From Promicromonospora umidemergens (GTDB lineage: Bacteria > Actinomycetota > Actinomycetes > Actinomycetales > Cellulomonadaceae), in assembly GCF_024171995.1 (NCBI RefSeq), contig NZ_JAMTCT010000001.1:62001-126000 (forward strand): DNA of 64,000 nucleotides, in the 5' to 3' direction. The number at the start of each line of letters is the position of its first letter. Within the stretch, counting starts at the first letter, position 1. Position numbers and translations under genes: made by a program. Of this stretch, positions 33,900 through 41,789 are shown piece by piece. The notes beneath the pieces were generated by a model, which ran no database searches, was not told the origin of the DNA, and saw only the letters and a list, made by a program, of their open reading frames with translations.

Positions 33900-34253
33900 T
33901 CAGCCCACGGGCCGCGGGTACGCGTCGCCCCAGGCGTCGAGCCACCCGACCACCTGGTCGAGGGACCTGCCGAGGTCGGTGAGGGAGTACTCGACCTTGG
34001 GCGGCACCTCCGCATAGACGGTGCGGACGACGATGCCGTCGGCCTCCAGGTCGCGGAGCACGCGCGTCAGGGTGCGCGGCGTCACCGTTCCGAGGCGCCG
34101 CTGCAGCTCGCCGAAGCGGTGCGTGCGTTCGAGCAGGTACTTGACGGCACTCAGCTTCCAGGCACCGCCGAGCACCGCCATCGACACCTCGACGGGGCAG
34201 ACCTCGACGGCTCGCTGGACGGAGGGTCGCATGGTCTCGGCGGCTGTGGTCAT
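33900..34253 (-). CDS. HxlR-family transcriptional regulator
   Basis: 117 residues, winged helix. The conserved Cys19 lies in CPVEVSMAVLGGAWK; the remainder follows the family pattern (HRFGELQRRLGTVTPRTLTR, then RDLEADGIVVRTV and VEYSLTDLG). HxlR proteins with this Cys often sense quinones, aldehydes or oxidants. It is transcribed away from the flavin oxidoreductase, the classic regulator/target pair. ATG 34253. Confidence 0.92.
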   Translation of the reverse strand: MTTAAETMRPSVQRAVEVCPVEVSMAVLGGAWKLSAVKYLLERTHRFGELQRRLGTVTPRTLTRVLRDLEADGIVVRTVYAEVPPKVEYSLTDLGRSLDQVVGWLDAWGDAYPRPVG

Positions 34254-34296
34254 GATCCGACAGTATCCAAACCGTCAGTATGTGTCAGTGATGTGC

Positions 34297-34329
34297 GTAC
34301 TTGTGGAGACCGTACCGAGTTCATAGCGT
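34297..34329 (+). promoter_or_regulatory. Promoter and HxlR operator candidate
   Basis: TTGTGG (34301-34306), 17-bp spacer, TAGCGT (34324-34329) for the oxidoreductase gene. GTAC repeats at 34297-34300 and 34312-34315 flank the -35. Three CAGT/CAGTAT direct repeats occur just upstream (34261-34290). Confidence 0.55.
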
Positions 34330-34364
34330 GAGGCAGGTACCGCTCGCCGTCGAAGGAGAAGCAC

Positions 34365-35201
34365 ATGCACGCGCTGGTCGTCACCGCACATCCCAGCCCG
34401 CGCTCGCTGACCGCCGAGCTGGCCCGCGTGGCCGGCTCGGCGCTGAAGGGCTCCGGCAGCTCCGTTGAGGTGTCCGACCTCTATGCCATGGGCTGGGATC
34501 CGGCGGTCCGCCTGGAGGACTACCGCGACGTCGACGGCGGGGCCGAGACCGTCTCGGCGCGGTCGAGGCACGCGTACGGCGCCGGGACGCTCGCCCCCGA
34601 GATCCTGGCCGAGCAGGACAAGCTGCGCCGGGCCGACCTGGTGGTGCTGGTGTTCCCGATGTGGTGGCACGGCATGCCCGCCATCCTCAAGGGCTGGTTC
34701 GACCGGGTGTTCGTCAACGGCTTCGCGTTCGGCCTCCAGGACGACGCCGGCCTGCCGCGCAAGTACGGCGACGGCGGCCTGGCCGGGCGGCGGGTGCTCG
34801 CGGTCGTCGCGGCGGGGGACCGGGCCGAGTCGTTCGAGCCGCGGGGGCTGAACGGCGACCTTGACGAGCTGTTCTTCCCGTTCCTGCACGGGATCGCCTG
34901 GTACACGGGCATGGAGCCGCTCCGGCCGCACCTGGTCGCCGGCGTCGACCGGCCGGGTTGGGACCGGTTCGACCGGGAGGTGGAGCGTCTGCGTGAGCGG
35001 ATCGCCGGCCTCGGCGCCGAGGAGCCGGTCCGGTACCGCGCGCTGGCCGACGGCGACTACGGGCGGGACCGGAAGTTGCGAGTCGATGTGCTGCCGGGAG
35101 AGCGTGGAGTAAGGATCCACGAACGCCGCGTCGGCGAGCAAGAGCTCGGCGAGCAAGGTCCGGCCGGGCACTGTGTCGACGATCACCGTCTCGCCTCGTG
35201 A
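34365..35201 (+). CDS. NAD(P)H oxidoreductase, NQO1/KefF-like flavodoxin fold
   Basis: 278 residues. Flavodoxin-like fold: HALVVTAHPSPRSLTAEL (FMN phosphate site), VVLVFPMWWHGMPAILKGWF (diagnostic for NQO1/MdaB/KefF-type enzymes), and HGIAWYTGMEPLRP. It reduces quinones or other electrophiles by two electrons, which fits control by the divergent HxlR regulator. GAAGGAG lies 7 nt before ATG 34365. The last ~35 residues (ERGVRIHERRVGEQELGEQG...) exceed the domain, and the GAGCAAG repeat there suggests a lost stop codon and read-through extension. Confidence 0.9.
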   Translation: MHALVVTAHPSPRSLTAELARVAGSALKGSGSSVEVSDLYAMGWDPAVRLEDYRDVDGGAETVSARSRHAYGAGTLAPEILAEQDKLRRADLVVLVFPMWWHGMPAILKGWFDRVFVNGFAFGLQDDAGLPRKYGDGGLAGRRVLAVVAAGDRAESFEPRGLNGDLDELFFPFLHGIAWYTGMEPLRPHLVAGVDRPGWDRFDREVERLRERIAGLGAEEPVRYRALADGDYGRDRKLRVDVLPGERGVRIHERRVGEQELGEQGPAGHCVDDHRLAS

Positions 35202-35207
35202 CGTTCG

Positions 35208-35238
35208 TTGACCTCAACTGAGGTTGAGGTTCTAGCGT
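35208..35238 (+). promoter_or_regulatory. SoxR/MerR-type promoter for superoxide dismutase
   Basis: TTGACC (35208-35213) and TAGCGT (35233-35238) are 19 bp apart, the over-long spacing that MerR-family activators require. The spacer region carries ACCTCAA-CTGAGG-TTGAGGT (35211-35230), whose outer halves match the SoxR box. No soxR gene is in the window. Confidence 0.75.
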
Positions 35239-35265
35239 CGGAAGCATTCGATGAGAGGACGACCA

Positions 35266-35892
35266 ATGCCCGTCTACACCCTGCCTGAACTGCCCTACGA
35301 CTACGCGGCGCTCGAGCCGCACATCAGCGGGCGGATCATGGAGCTGCACCACGACAAGCACCACGCCACGTACGTGGCCGGCGCCAACGCCGCGCTCGAC
35401 GCGCTGGCCGCGGCCCGCGAGAGCGGCGACCTCGCCGCGGTGAACCTGCACGAGAAGAACCTCGCGTTCAACCTGGGCGGGCACACCAACCACACGGTCT
35501 TCTGGCACAACCTCTCGCCCGACGGCGGCGGCGAGCCGGACGGCGAGCTCGCGGCCGCGATCGCCGACCAGTTCGGCGGGTTCGCGGCGTTCAAGGCGCA
35601 CTTCGCCGCCGTGGCGACCGGCATCCAGGGGTCCGGCTGGGCGGTGCTCGGCTGGGACAGCATCGGTCAGCGCCTGCTGGTGTTCCAGCTGTTCGACCAG
35701 CAGGCGAACGTGCCGCTCGGCGTCACCCCGCTGCTGATGCTGGACATGTGGGAGCACGCGTTCTACCTGGACTACCTCAACGTCAAGGCCGACTACATCA
35801 AGGCGTTCTGGAACCTCGCCAGCTGGTCCGACGTCGCGGGCCGGCTCGGGCGGGCGCGTTCCGCCACCGGGGGCCTCGTCACGGCGGTGTGA
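35266..35892 (+). CDS. sodA: Fe/Mn superoxide dismutase
   Basis: 208 residues. Metal ligands are visible: His28 in [13 protein letters not shown], His in [13 protein letters not shown], and Asp and His in [12 protein letters not shown]. Converts superoxide to O2 and H2O2. Whether it uses Mn or Fe is not certain; [10 protein letters not shown] and QQANVPLG favour the Mn-type. ATG 35266 has AGAGGA upstream. The promoter is of the SoxR type. Last gene of the tRNA-flanked cassette. Confidence 0.95.
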   Translation: MPVYTLPELPYDYAALEPHISGRIMELHHDKHHATYVAGANAALDALAAARESGDLAAVNLHEKNLAFNLGGHTNHTVFWHNLSPDGGGEPDGELAAAIADQFGGFAAFKAHFAAVATGIQGSGWAVLGWDSIGQRLLVFQLFDQQANVPLGVTPLLMLDMWEHAFYLDYLNVKADYIKAFWNLASWSDVAGRLGRARSATGGLVTAV

Positions 35893-35923
35893 CGGCCGAC
35901 GGCGCCGCGGCGCCACCTCACCT

Positions 35924-36043
35924 GCCGAGTGCAGACATGGTTGCGGCCCCCAACGCCGAGTGCAGAGTTGGTTGCGGATATGAGCCCTGTATCCGCAACC
36001 AACTCTGCACTCGGCTGAAGGCACGGCAACCAAGTCTGCACTC
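35924..36043. repeat. Nested palindromic repeat between sodA and tRNA copy 2
   Basis: The inner element is a perfect 26-bp inverted repeat (35955-35980 and 35990-36015; arm begins GCCGAGTGCAGAGTTGGTTG) with a 9-nt loop. It is enclosed by a second, imperfect pair built from the same sequence (GAGTGCAGACATGGTTGC near 35927 and GCAACCAAGTCTGCACTC at 36026-36043). Tandem CGACGCT repeats follow at 36043-36060. Confidence 0.85.
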
Positions 36044-36085
36044 GACGCTCGACGCTCGATGCCGGAAGGGAGGCTGCCGGCCGCT

Positions 36086-36115
36086 TTGGTCCAGCGGCCC
36101 CAATCGGTCTAGACT
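36086..36115 (+). promoter_or_regulatory. Promoter of tRNA-Ala copy 2
   Basis: TTGGTC (36086-36091), 18-bp spacer, TAGACT (36110-36115), then GACGACGCTCGCCC as in copy 1. Confidence 0.7.
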
Positions 36116-36146
36116 GACGACGCTCGCCCTGATGGGCGGACATTTT

Positions 36147-36219
36147 GGGGCTGTGGCGCAGCTGGTAGCGCACCTGCATGGCATGCAGGGGGTCGGGGGT
36201 TCGAGTCCCCCCAGCTCCA
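36147..36219 (+). tRNA. tRNA-Ala (anticodon GGC), copy 2
   Basis: 73 nt, identical in sequence to the copy at 32789-32861, including discriminator A and the absence of an encoded CCA. Confidence 0.96.
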
Positions 36220-36242
36220 CCGATCGTGATGACGCGGGACAT
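36147..36242 (+). repeat. 96-nt direct repeat including tRNA-Ala, right copy
   Basis: Identical to 32789-32884. The two copies are 3358 bp apart and bracket five genes. Confidence 0.9.
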
Positions 36243-36266
36243 TGTTCGTAGGTGTCCCGCGTCATC
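36228..36266 (+). terminator. Terminator of tRNA-Ala copy 2
   Basis: 14-bp stem GATGACGCGGGACA (36228-36241) / TGTCCCGCGTCATC (36253-36266), followed by GTTTGTTT. Confidence 0.85.
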
Positions 36267-36580
36267 GTTTGTTTCCGAGAGCCTGGCCATCGGCCGGGCT
36301 CTCGTCCGTTGTTGCCAGCAGCTGCGGTCGGCGCCGGCCGGTCCGCTTCGACCATGCGATCTGGCATGCTCCAGGGCGCTGGACCATGCCCAACTGCATT
36401 CTGGAACAGGACCTTCGCGCGGGTGCCGGATGTGACCCGGGCACGGCCCGACCGAGCCCCGCCGCCGCGGCGGCGCCGTCGGATGCGCCCGCCCCGCGCT
36501 CTACCGGATGGTTCACCAGGTGTCCGCTGAAGCTCTGGAGACTGAAAGGTCGTGGCCCGCCGGTCGGGTCCAGGTGACGA
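36267..36580. other. Intergenic region after tRNA copy 2
   Basis: About 310 bp. A short inverted repeat GAGAGCC/GGGCTCTC lies at its start. No convincing gene is seen; short ORFs here have no family features or ribosome sites. Confidence 0.5.
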
Positions 36581-37213
36581 ATGTCTGAGAAGGCTGACTT
36601 CAAGAAGAGCCTCGACGCCTATCGCGCGAAGCGTGGCGAGCTCCGCATCCTCGACGTGCCTGACCTGCAGTACCTCATGATCGACGGCCACGGGGACCCG
36701 AACACCTCGCCGGTCTTCACCGAGGCGGTCGAGACGCTCTATCCGCTGGCGTACACCCTTAAGTTCGCGGGCAAGCGGGAGCTCGGCCGCGACTTCGTCG
36801 TCATGCCGCTGGAAGGGCAGTGGTGGGCGGAGGACATGGACTCGTTCACCGCCGAGCGGGACAAGTCGCGGTGGAGCTGGACCCTGATGATCATGCAGCC
36901 GGACTGGATCGACCAGGACCTGTACGCAGCCGCCGTCGACCAGGTCCGGGCGAAGAGCAGCCCCGCCCGGCTCGACGACGTCCGTCTCGAGCCGCTCTCC
37001 GAAGGGCGCTGCGTGCAGACGCTGCACGTCGGCACGTTCGACGACGAGGCCGACGTGCTCGCGCGGATGCATGACGAGTTCATCCCGGGCAACGGCCTCC
37101 GGATGGTCGGCAGGCACCACGAGATCTACCTCAGCGACCTCCGCCGGGTCGCGCCCGAGAAGCAGCGGACGATCCTCCGGCAGCCCGTCCGGAGCGACCT
37201 GGACGTCCCGTGA
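36581..37213 (+). CDS. GyrI-like small-molecule-binding domain protein
   Basis: 210 residues. The sequence follows the stand-alone GyrI-like pattern: LDAYRAKRGELRILDVPDLQ, YLMIDGHGDPNTSP, VVMPLEGQWWAED, LMIMQPDWI and a closing HHEIYLSDLRRVAPEK. These proteins share the SHV fold of AraC/BmrR effector domains and can bind or hydrolyse hydrophobic compounds. There is no DNA-binding domain. AGGTGA precedes the ATG. The gene stands alone, convergent with the response-regulator operon. Confidence 0.85.
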   Translation: MSEKADFKKSLDAYRAKRGELRILDVPDLQYLMIDGHGDPNTSPVFTEAVETLYPLAYTLKFAGKRELGRDFVVMPLEGQWWAEDMDSFTAERDKSRWSWTLMIMQPDWIDQDLYAAAVDQVRAKSSPARLDDVRLEPLSEGRCVQTLHVGTFDDEADVLARMHDEFIPGNGLRMVGRHHEIYLSDLRRVAPEKQRTILRQPVRSDLDVP

Positions 37214-37276
37214 GCTCTCCCGTCGGACGTACCTGATCCGCGAGCTCCCGAGAAGCACCACCGGCAGACGCCGGTG

Positions 37277-37981
37277 CTACGCCTCCGGTGAGACGAGGCC
37301 TACCCGGTAGGCGAGCACCACGGCCTGCACCCGGTCGCGCAGGCCGAGCTTGGCCAGGATCCGGGACACGTAGGTCTTCACGGTCTCCGGGGTGATGACG
37401 AGCTCCCCGGCGATCTCCGCGTTGGACAGCCCGGCGGCGAGCTGTCCGAGCACCTCGAGCTCGCGCGCGGTCAGGCTGCGCACGATCTCGTCCCTGGCGG
37501 GCCGGGACGTGTCGGTCGGGCGCAGCCGCTCGGCGAAGCGGCCGATGAGGGCGCGCGTGACGGTGGGGGCGAGCAGGGACTCACCCTGAGCGATCGTCCG
37601 GACGGCGCCCACCAGCTCGGCCGGGGGAGAGTCCTTGAGGAGGAACCCGCTGGCCCCGGCGCGGAGCGCCTGGTAGACGTACTCGTCGACGTTGAAGGTG
37701 GTCACCATCAGCACCCTGGCCGGCGTCTCGGCGTCGGGGCCCGCGATCTGCCGGGTCGCCTCGATGCCGTCCAGCACGGGCATCCGGATGTCCATGACCA
37801 CGACGTCGGGGCGCAGCCGGAGCGCCGCCTCGACGGCCGAGCGCCCGTCCGCCGCCTCGCCGACGACCTCCATGTCGGGCTGCGCGGAGAAGATGGTGAC
37901 GTAGCCGACCCGGACCAGCTCCTGGTCCTCGCAGACCAGCACGCGGATCGGGGGTCGTGCGTCCGTAGGGGAGACGGTCAT
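37277..37981 (-). CDS. NarL/LuxR-type response regulator
   Basis: 234 residues. Receiver domain: acidic pocket VLVCEDQE, phospho-acceptor Asp64 in VVVMDIRMPVLDG, Thr/Lys switch in VLMVTTFN and GFLLKDSPP. Output: LuxR helix-turn-helix SLTARELEVLGQLAAGLSNA followed by ITPETVKTYVSRILAKLGL. ATG 37981 overlaps the histidine kinase stop as ATGA, so the pair is co-translated. Target genes unknown; the CPBP protease upstream in the same operon is the obvious candidate partner. Confidence 0.94.
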   Translation of the reverse strand: MTVSPTDARPPIRVLVCEDQELVRVGYVTIFSAQPDMEVVGEAADGRSAVEAALRLRPDVVVMDIRMPVLDGIEATRQIAGPDAETPARVLMVTTFNVDEYVYQALRAGASGFLLKDSPPAELVGAVRTIAQGESLLAPTVTRALIGRFAERLRPTDTSRPARDEIVRSLTARELEVLGQLAAGLSNAEIAGELVITPETVKTYVSRILAKLGLRDRVQAVVLAYRVGLVSPEA

Positions 37982-39312
37982 GAGCTGCTCCTGGCAAGGT
38001 TGGAAGGGATCACGGCGCGCACGCTGAACCCGCCGCCGGGCAGCGGGCCGGCCTCCAGGTCGCCGTCGAGCACCCGGACACGTTCCCGGAGCCCGGTGAG
38101 ACCGCGGCCCCCGGGCGGCGCGACCGCCGGTACCGGCGCGACCGGCGGGACCTCTGGGACCGGCGCGACCGGCGGGACCTCTGGGACCGGCGCGACCGGC
38201 GCGACCGGCGTGGCGGCCGCGGCAGCCGGCGCACCGGCGGGCGTGGCGACGGGCACCGAGGCCGGCACAGCGGGCCCCTCCGTGGTCACCTCGATCTCGA
38301 GGTGCTCGTCGGCATGCCGCACCCGGACGGCGGTCGGCCGCCCCGCCGCGTACTTGAGCGCGTTGGTGAGGGACTCCTGCACCACCCGGTAGGCGGCCAG
38401 CTCGACGGCGTCGGGCCGGGGCCGTTGTTCGCCGTCCTCGGTCCACTCCACCGGCTGGCCGGCCTGGCGGGCCTGCTCGACGAGGTCGCTCACCCGGCCG
38501 AGGGCCGGCGCCCGGTCCGTCGGCGCCGACTCACCGGTCGCCTCGAGCACCCCCAGCAGGTACCGCAGCTCGGTCAGGGCACGGCGGCCGGTGCCGCTGA
38601 TGGCGGTGAGGCCCTCGCCCACCCGGTCCGGTGTCGTGGGCAGGAGGTACTGCGCGGCGTCGGCCTGGACCACCATCGCCGTCACGTGGTGGGTCACCAC
38701 GTCGTGCAGCTCCCTGGCGATCCTGGCTCGTTCGTCCGACGTCGCCACGGCGGCTGCCAGACGCCGGTGCTCGACCTCCTCGGCCCGCCAGCGGCGCATT
38801 CCTGTGCCGGCCATCCAGATCACCACCAGTACGAGGTAGAAGGCGAGAAAGTCCGGGAGCCGGTTGGGCGATCCGAGACCGGACACCGTGGCCGCCAGGG
38901 CCAGGTAACCGACGGTCGCCAGGACGGCGACGACGCGGCGCCGTCGGGCCAGGTACGCCCCGGCGGCATACAGCGCGAGATAGAGGCCGACGCTCGCGAA
39001 CGTCGACGGGTAGGACAGCGCCTGGTCCAGAGCGAACGCGGTGCCGATGATCGCCAGGCAGACCAGCGGCCACCGGCGGCGGATCGCGAGGGGCACGCAC
39101 TGCGCGAGGAGCAGCGTCACGGCCAGCGCGTCCGCCGGCCGCTCGGGCAGGTCGCCGAGCTCGACGCCGATGGTCGACAGCGTCGGGACGAAGCCGAGCC
39201 CCGCGAGGACCGCCGCCAGCACACCGTCCCGGACGCTCGGGCGGCCGACACGCCACCGGCCGAGCATCGGGCGGAGACGCGGGACTCGGTCGGTGGCGAT
39301 GGTGGCAGGCAC
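37978..39312 (-). CDS. NarL-family sensor histidine kinase
   Basis: 444 residues. Four to six membrane helices in the first 170 residues with very little periplasmic sequence, so it probably senses the membrane itself. HisKA_3 motif ERARIARELHDVVTHHVTAM with His203. ATPase N-box VVQESLTNALKYA and final GGRGLTGLRERVRVLDG. The G1 position is degenerate (EVTTEGPAVP), and the lid region carries a Pro/Val/Ala-rich insertion encoded by a 27-bp tandem repeat (38132-38210). GTG start at 39312, 9 bp after the CPBP stop. The insertion makes its activity worth testing. Confidence 0.9.
   Translation of the reverse strand: MPATIATDRVPRLRPMLGRWRVGRPSVRDGVLAAVLAGLGFVPTLSTIGVELGDLPERPADALAVTLLLAQCVPLAIRRRWPLVCLAIIGTAFALDQALSYPSTFASVGLYLALYAAGAYLARRRRVVAVLATVGYLALAATVSGLGSPNRLPDFLAFYLVLVVIWMAGTGMRRWRAEEVEHRRLAAAVATSDERARIARELHDVVTHHVTAMVVQADAAQYLLPTTPDRVGEGLTAISGTGRRALTELRYLLGVLEATGESAPTDRAPALGRVSDLVEQARQAGQPVEWTEDGEQRPRPDAVELAAYRVVQESLTNALKYAAGRPTAVRVRHADEHLEIEVTTEGPAVPASVPVATPAGAPAAAAATPVAPVAPVPEVPPVAPVPEVPPVAPVPAVAPPGGRGLTGLRERVRVLDGDLEAGPLPGGGFSVRAVIPSNLARSSS
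38132..38210 (-). repeat. 27-bp tandem repeat inside histidine kinase
   Basis: Two complete 27-bp units (38132-38158 and 38159-38185; plus-strand core ACCGGCGGGACCTCTGGG) plus a partial third. They encode repeated PEVPPVAPV in the ATP lid. Unit length is a multiple of three. Confidence 0.85.
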
Positions 39313-39321
39313 CGCCGAAGC

Positions 39322-40191
39322 CTACGGGCGGCGGCGACGTCCCGGGACCAGCGTGCCGCGGCGTCGGGCCAGCAGCAGCATGGGGACGGAGAGCAGCAGA
39401 CTGAGCGTCACGGTCACCAGCGACCCCTCGATGCCGAAGGTGCCGCCCGTCAGCAGGGCCGGGCCGGTGACGTCGACGGCCAGCAGGCCCGCAGCCGCGT
39501 GGCCGGAGACCGGGATGCCGATCAGGGCGACGGTGGTGTTCCAGGCGAAGTGGAGCCCGATGGCGAACCACAGGTTGCGTCGCCAGAGGAACGCGGCACC
39601 GAGCAGGCCTCCGGCCTGGATCGCGATCGCCAGCGCGGTCCACAGGGTGGCGCCCGGGTTGAACGCGTGCGCCAGACCGAAGAACAGCGCAGTGAGGAGC
39701 AGGGCGACCCAGCTGCCGAGCATCCGTTCGAGGGCCTGCACCGCGAAGCCGCGGAACATGAGCTCCTCGGTGACCGCTGCGCCGCACGCGATGCCGAGCA
39801 CAGGTGCCATGACGGCCAGGACGTTGACGTCGGCCCAGGTGAACGAGTAGCCGCCGAGGGCGGTGATGATGGACGCCGAGACCGCGACGAAGCCCAGGCC
39901 GATGGCGGCGCCGAACAGGGCCTCGGGCGCGGCCCGGCGACCGGCGATCTCCGGTGTACGCCGTCGGGCGACGAAGCGCATCACCGCCCAGTAGACGACG
40001 ACCGCGAGCGCCGCGCCCAGCACCGGGATCACCGTGACCGGTTCGCGCTGTGCGGTCAGCCCGGACACGAGGCCGACCCCTACCAGGCCGATCAGCATCC
40101 AGGTCAGCGGAAACCGCAGGAAGCGGCCGATCGGGCCACCGCGGGCGTCGCCCACGGAGTCCGGTCGAGGTGTCGTGGCTGTCGTGCTCAT
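39322..40191 (-). CDS. CPBP family intramembrane metalloprotease
   Basis: 289 residues, about eight membrane helices. The three ABI/CPBP motifs are complete: VTEELMFRGFAVQALE (EE-x3-R), FFGLAHAFNP (F-x3-H) and IGLHFAWNTTV (H-x3-N). Members cleave membrane peptides or process prenylated or bacteriocin-type substrates. ATG 40191 has GGAGG at good spacing; the frame extends upstream without a site. First gene of the CPBP-kinase-regulator operon. Confidence 0.9.
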   Translation of the reverse strand: MSTTATTPRPDSVGDARGGPIGRFLRFPLTWMLIGLVGVGLVSGLTAQREPVTVIPVLGAALAVVVYWAVMRFVARRRTPEIAGRRAAPEALFGAAIGLGFVAVSASIITALGGYSFTWADVNVLAVMAPVLGIACGAAVTEELMFRGFAVQALERMLGSWVALLLTALFFGLAHAFNPGATLWTALAIAIQAGGLLGAAFLWRRNLWFAIGLHFAWNTTVALIGIPVSGHAAAGLLAVDVTGPALLTGGTFGIEGSLVTVTLSLLLSVPMLLLARRRGTLVPGRRRRP

Positions 40192-40425
40192 GAGGGCCTC
40201 CGTCGTTGTGCGGCCGCACGGCTCTGCGACCAGGAACAACGCTAGGAGCGCGAGCGTCCGGGCGAGTCACCCGCCGGCAAGCAGGTCGGGTAGCTCTCCC
40301 GGGGGATGGCCCGGTGGGCGAGCGGCCGCCCCTGAGGAACCAGCTGCCCGGAGTCCACCCTGGGGATGACGCGGTCCGACCATGGACCGATGCCCCGAGT
40401 GGTGCGGGGTCGTTACGTTCTTTGC

Positions 40426-41058
40426 ATGATCACGGCACCGGGCATCCAGACGTCGACCGTACCGACGGGCACCCTCCGCCTGGCGGTGCGCATCGGGGCC
40501 GTCGTGCTCCTGAGCATCCTGCTGGGTGGCGCGACCTCCTGGGCGCAGGGGGCCCTGCCGAGCGAGCTCAGGTCCTTCGCGAACTCGGCCAGCGGCTGGA
40601 CGGTGCTGACCGCGCTGCTCGTCTTCTGGTCGCGGGTGCGTACGGGCCCGGCCGCCCTGCTGGGCGCCGTCAGCTTCGTCCTGCTGGTGCTCGGCTACGC
40701 GGTGGCATCCCAGCTGCGAGGTCTCTGGTACGACCCGCTCCTGTTCTCCGCCGTGGGGCTCGCGGCCGGCCCGCTCGTGGGGGTCGCCGCGTCGTGGCTG
40801 CGCGCGACCGGTGTCCGGGCGGCCCTCGGCGCGGCGCTCCTCGCCGGGATCGGTGTCGGGGAAGCCGTCTACGGGCTCACGGTCGTGGGGGAGACGACGA
40901 GTCCCGTCTACTGGTCGGTGATCGGCGTGGCCGGCCTCGCGCTCCTGGCCGGCCTGCTCGTGCGCCGCATCCGGGGGGCGCTGCCGGTCGTGCTCGCGAT
41001 CGGCGGTACTGCGGTCGTCGCGACGGTGTTCGTCGTCGCCTACTCGAACCTGGGCTGA
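40426..41058 (+). CDS. Six-helix membrane protein, DUF6518-like
   Basis: 210 residues with six hydrophobic segments (VGAVVLL-type), no soluble domain. The segment GGATSWAQGALPSELRSFAN, then SASGWTVLTALLVFWSRV, resembles actinobacterial DUF6518 proteins as I remember them; the assignment is tentative. ATG 40426 lies 7 nt after TACGTT (40414-40419) with no ribosome site, so the transcript may be leaderless. Its stop codon abuts the stop of the convergent tetR gene. Confidence 0.65.
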   Translation: MITAPGIQTSTVPTGTLRLAVRIGAVVLLSILLGGATSWAQGALPSELRSFANSASGWTVLTALLVFWSRVRTGPAALLGAVSFVLLVLGYAVASQLRGLWYDPLLFSAVGLAAGPLVGVAASWLRATGVRAALGAALLAGIGVGEAVYGLTVVGETTSPVYWSVIGVAGLALLAGLLVRRIRGALPVVLAIGGTAVVATVFVVAYSNLG

Positions 41059-41685
41059 TCAGGCCTCGACCATCCGGTCGAGGAGCCGGTCGAGCAGCTC
41101 GCCCACGCGCTGCTCGGCGCCGTCGTCGACAAGGAGCGTCTGGGCCAGGCCGCCGGCGCCGGCCACGATCAGCTCGGCGTCCAGCTCGGCCGCCCGCCCG
41201 GCGGCCTGCTCGCTCGCCCGCCCGGCGGCCGGCGCCGCGTCCCCGCGGGCCCGCCGCAGCTGCTCCGCGATGGCCCGGGCGAGAAAGCGTGGCGCACCGA
41301 GCGTGTCCTCCGCGCCGACGTCGGTGCTGGTGAGCGCCGCGGCGTGGAACGTGTTGAGGACGATGGTGTCCCGCCGTCGGTCGGCGTCCGTCGGGAGCAG
41401 CTCCGTGAGGATCGCGCGGATCACCTCGCGAGGGGCCGGCTCGGCGCCGAGCGTGCTGAGGCGACGGGTGAACCGCGCGCCGGCGTCGGCCACCACCGCG
41501 TGGTGGGTGGCGAGCAGGAACTTCCGCTTGGTGCCGAAGTAGTACTGCACCAGCCGCACCGAGATGCCGGCCTCGGCCGCGACGGACTGGAAGGTGGCCG
41601 CTGCCAGGCCGTCCCTGGCGATGACCCGACGCGCGGCGCTCGTGATCTGCGTTCGCCGCTGATCGTGGTCGGCCAGCTTCGGCAT
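41059..41685 (-). CDS. TetR-family transcriptional repressor
   Basis: 208 residues. N-terminal helix-turn-helix RRTQITSAARRVIARDGLAA then AATFQSVAAEAGISVRLVQYYF; ligand domain below. It carries a low-complexity Ala/Gly/Arg stretch (residues ~150-170). Divergent from an alpha/beta hydrolase; the 20-bp palindrome at 41727-41746 sits between them and should be its operator. ATG 41685 (MPKLADHDQ) starts the conserved part; the frame opens further upstream across the operator and is not used. Confidence 0.93.
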   Translation of the reverse strand: MPKLADHDQRRTQITSAARRVIARDGLAAATFQSVAAEAGISVRLVQYYFGTKRKFLLATHHAVVADAGARFTRRLSTLGAEPAPREVIRAILTELLPTDADRRRDTIVLNTFHAAALTSTDVGAEDTLGAPRFLARAIAEQLRRARGDAAPAAGRASEQAAGRAAELDAELIVAGAGGLAQTLLVDDGAEQRVGELLDRLLDRMVEA

Positions 41686-41726
41686 GCGGTCCCGCTCTCT
41701 CGTGTGCGACCCGTCGGGGCCACCTT

Positions 41727-41746
41727 CATGGTACGTACGAACCATG
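41727..41746. promoter_or_regulatory. TetR operator candidate
   Basis: CATGGTACGTACGAACCATG: palindromic at 18 of 20 positions, between the divergent tetR and hydrolase starts. A looser partner ATGGTA/TACCAT extends toward 41767. Confidence 0.75.
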
Positions 41747-41789
41747 ATAGATGATATGTTCATACCATCAAAATGACGGAGGGAACGCC

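Noticed and set aside
35924-36043. Possible CRISPR array
   Set aside because: The repeats are inverted and nested rather than direct and evenly spaced, and no cas gene is present.
32862-36146. Integrated genetic island with integrase
   Set aside because: No integrase, phage or plasmid genes and GC similar to surroundings; only the direct repeats support mobility.
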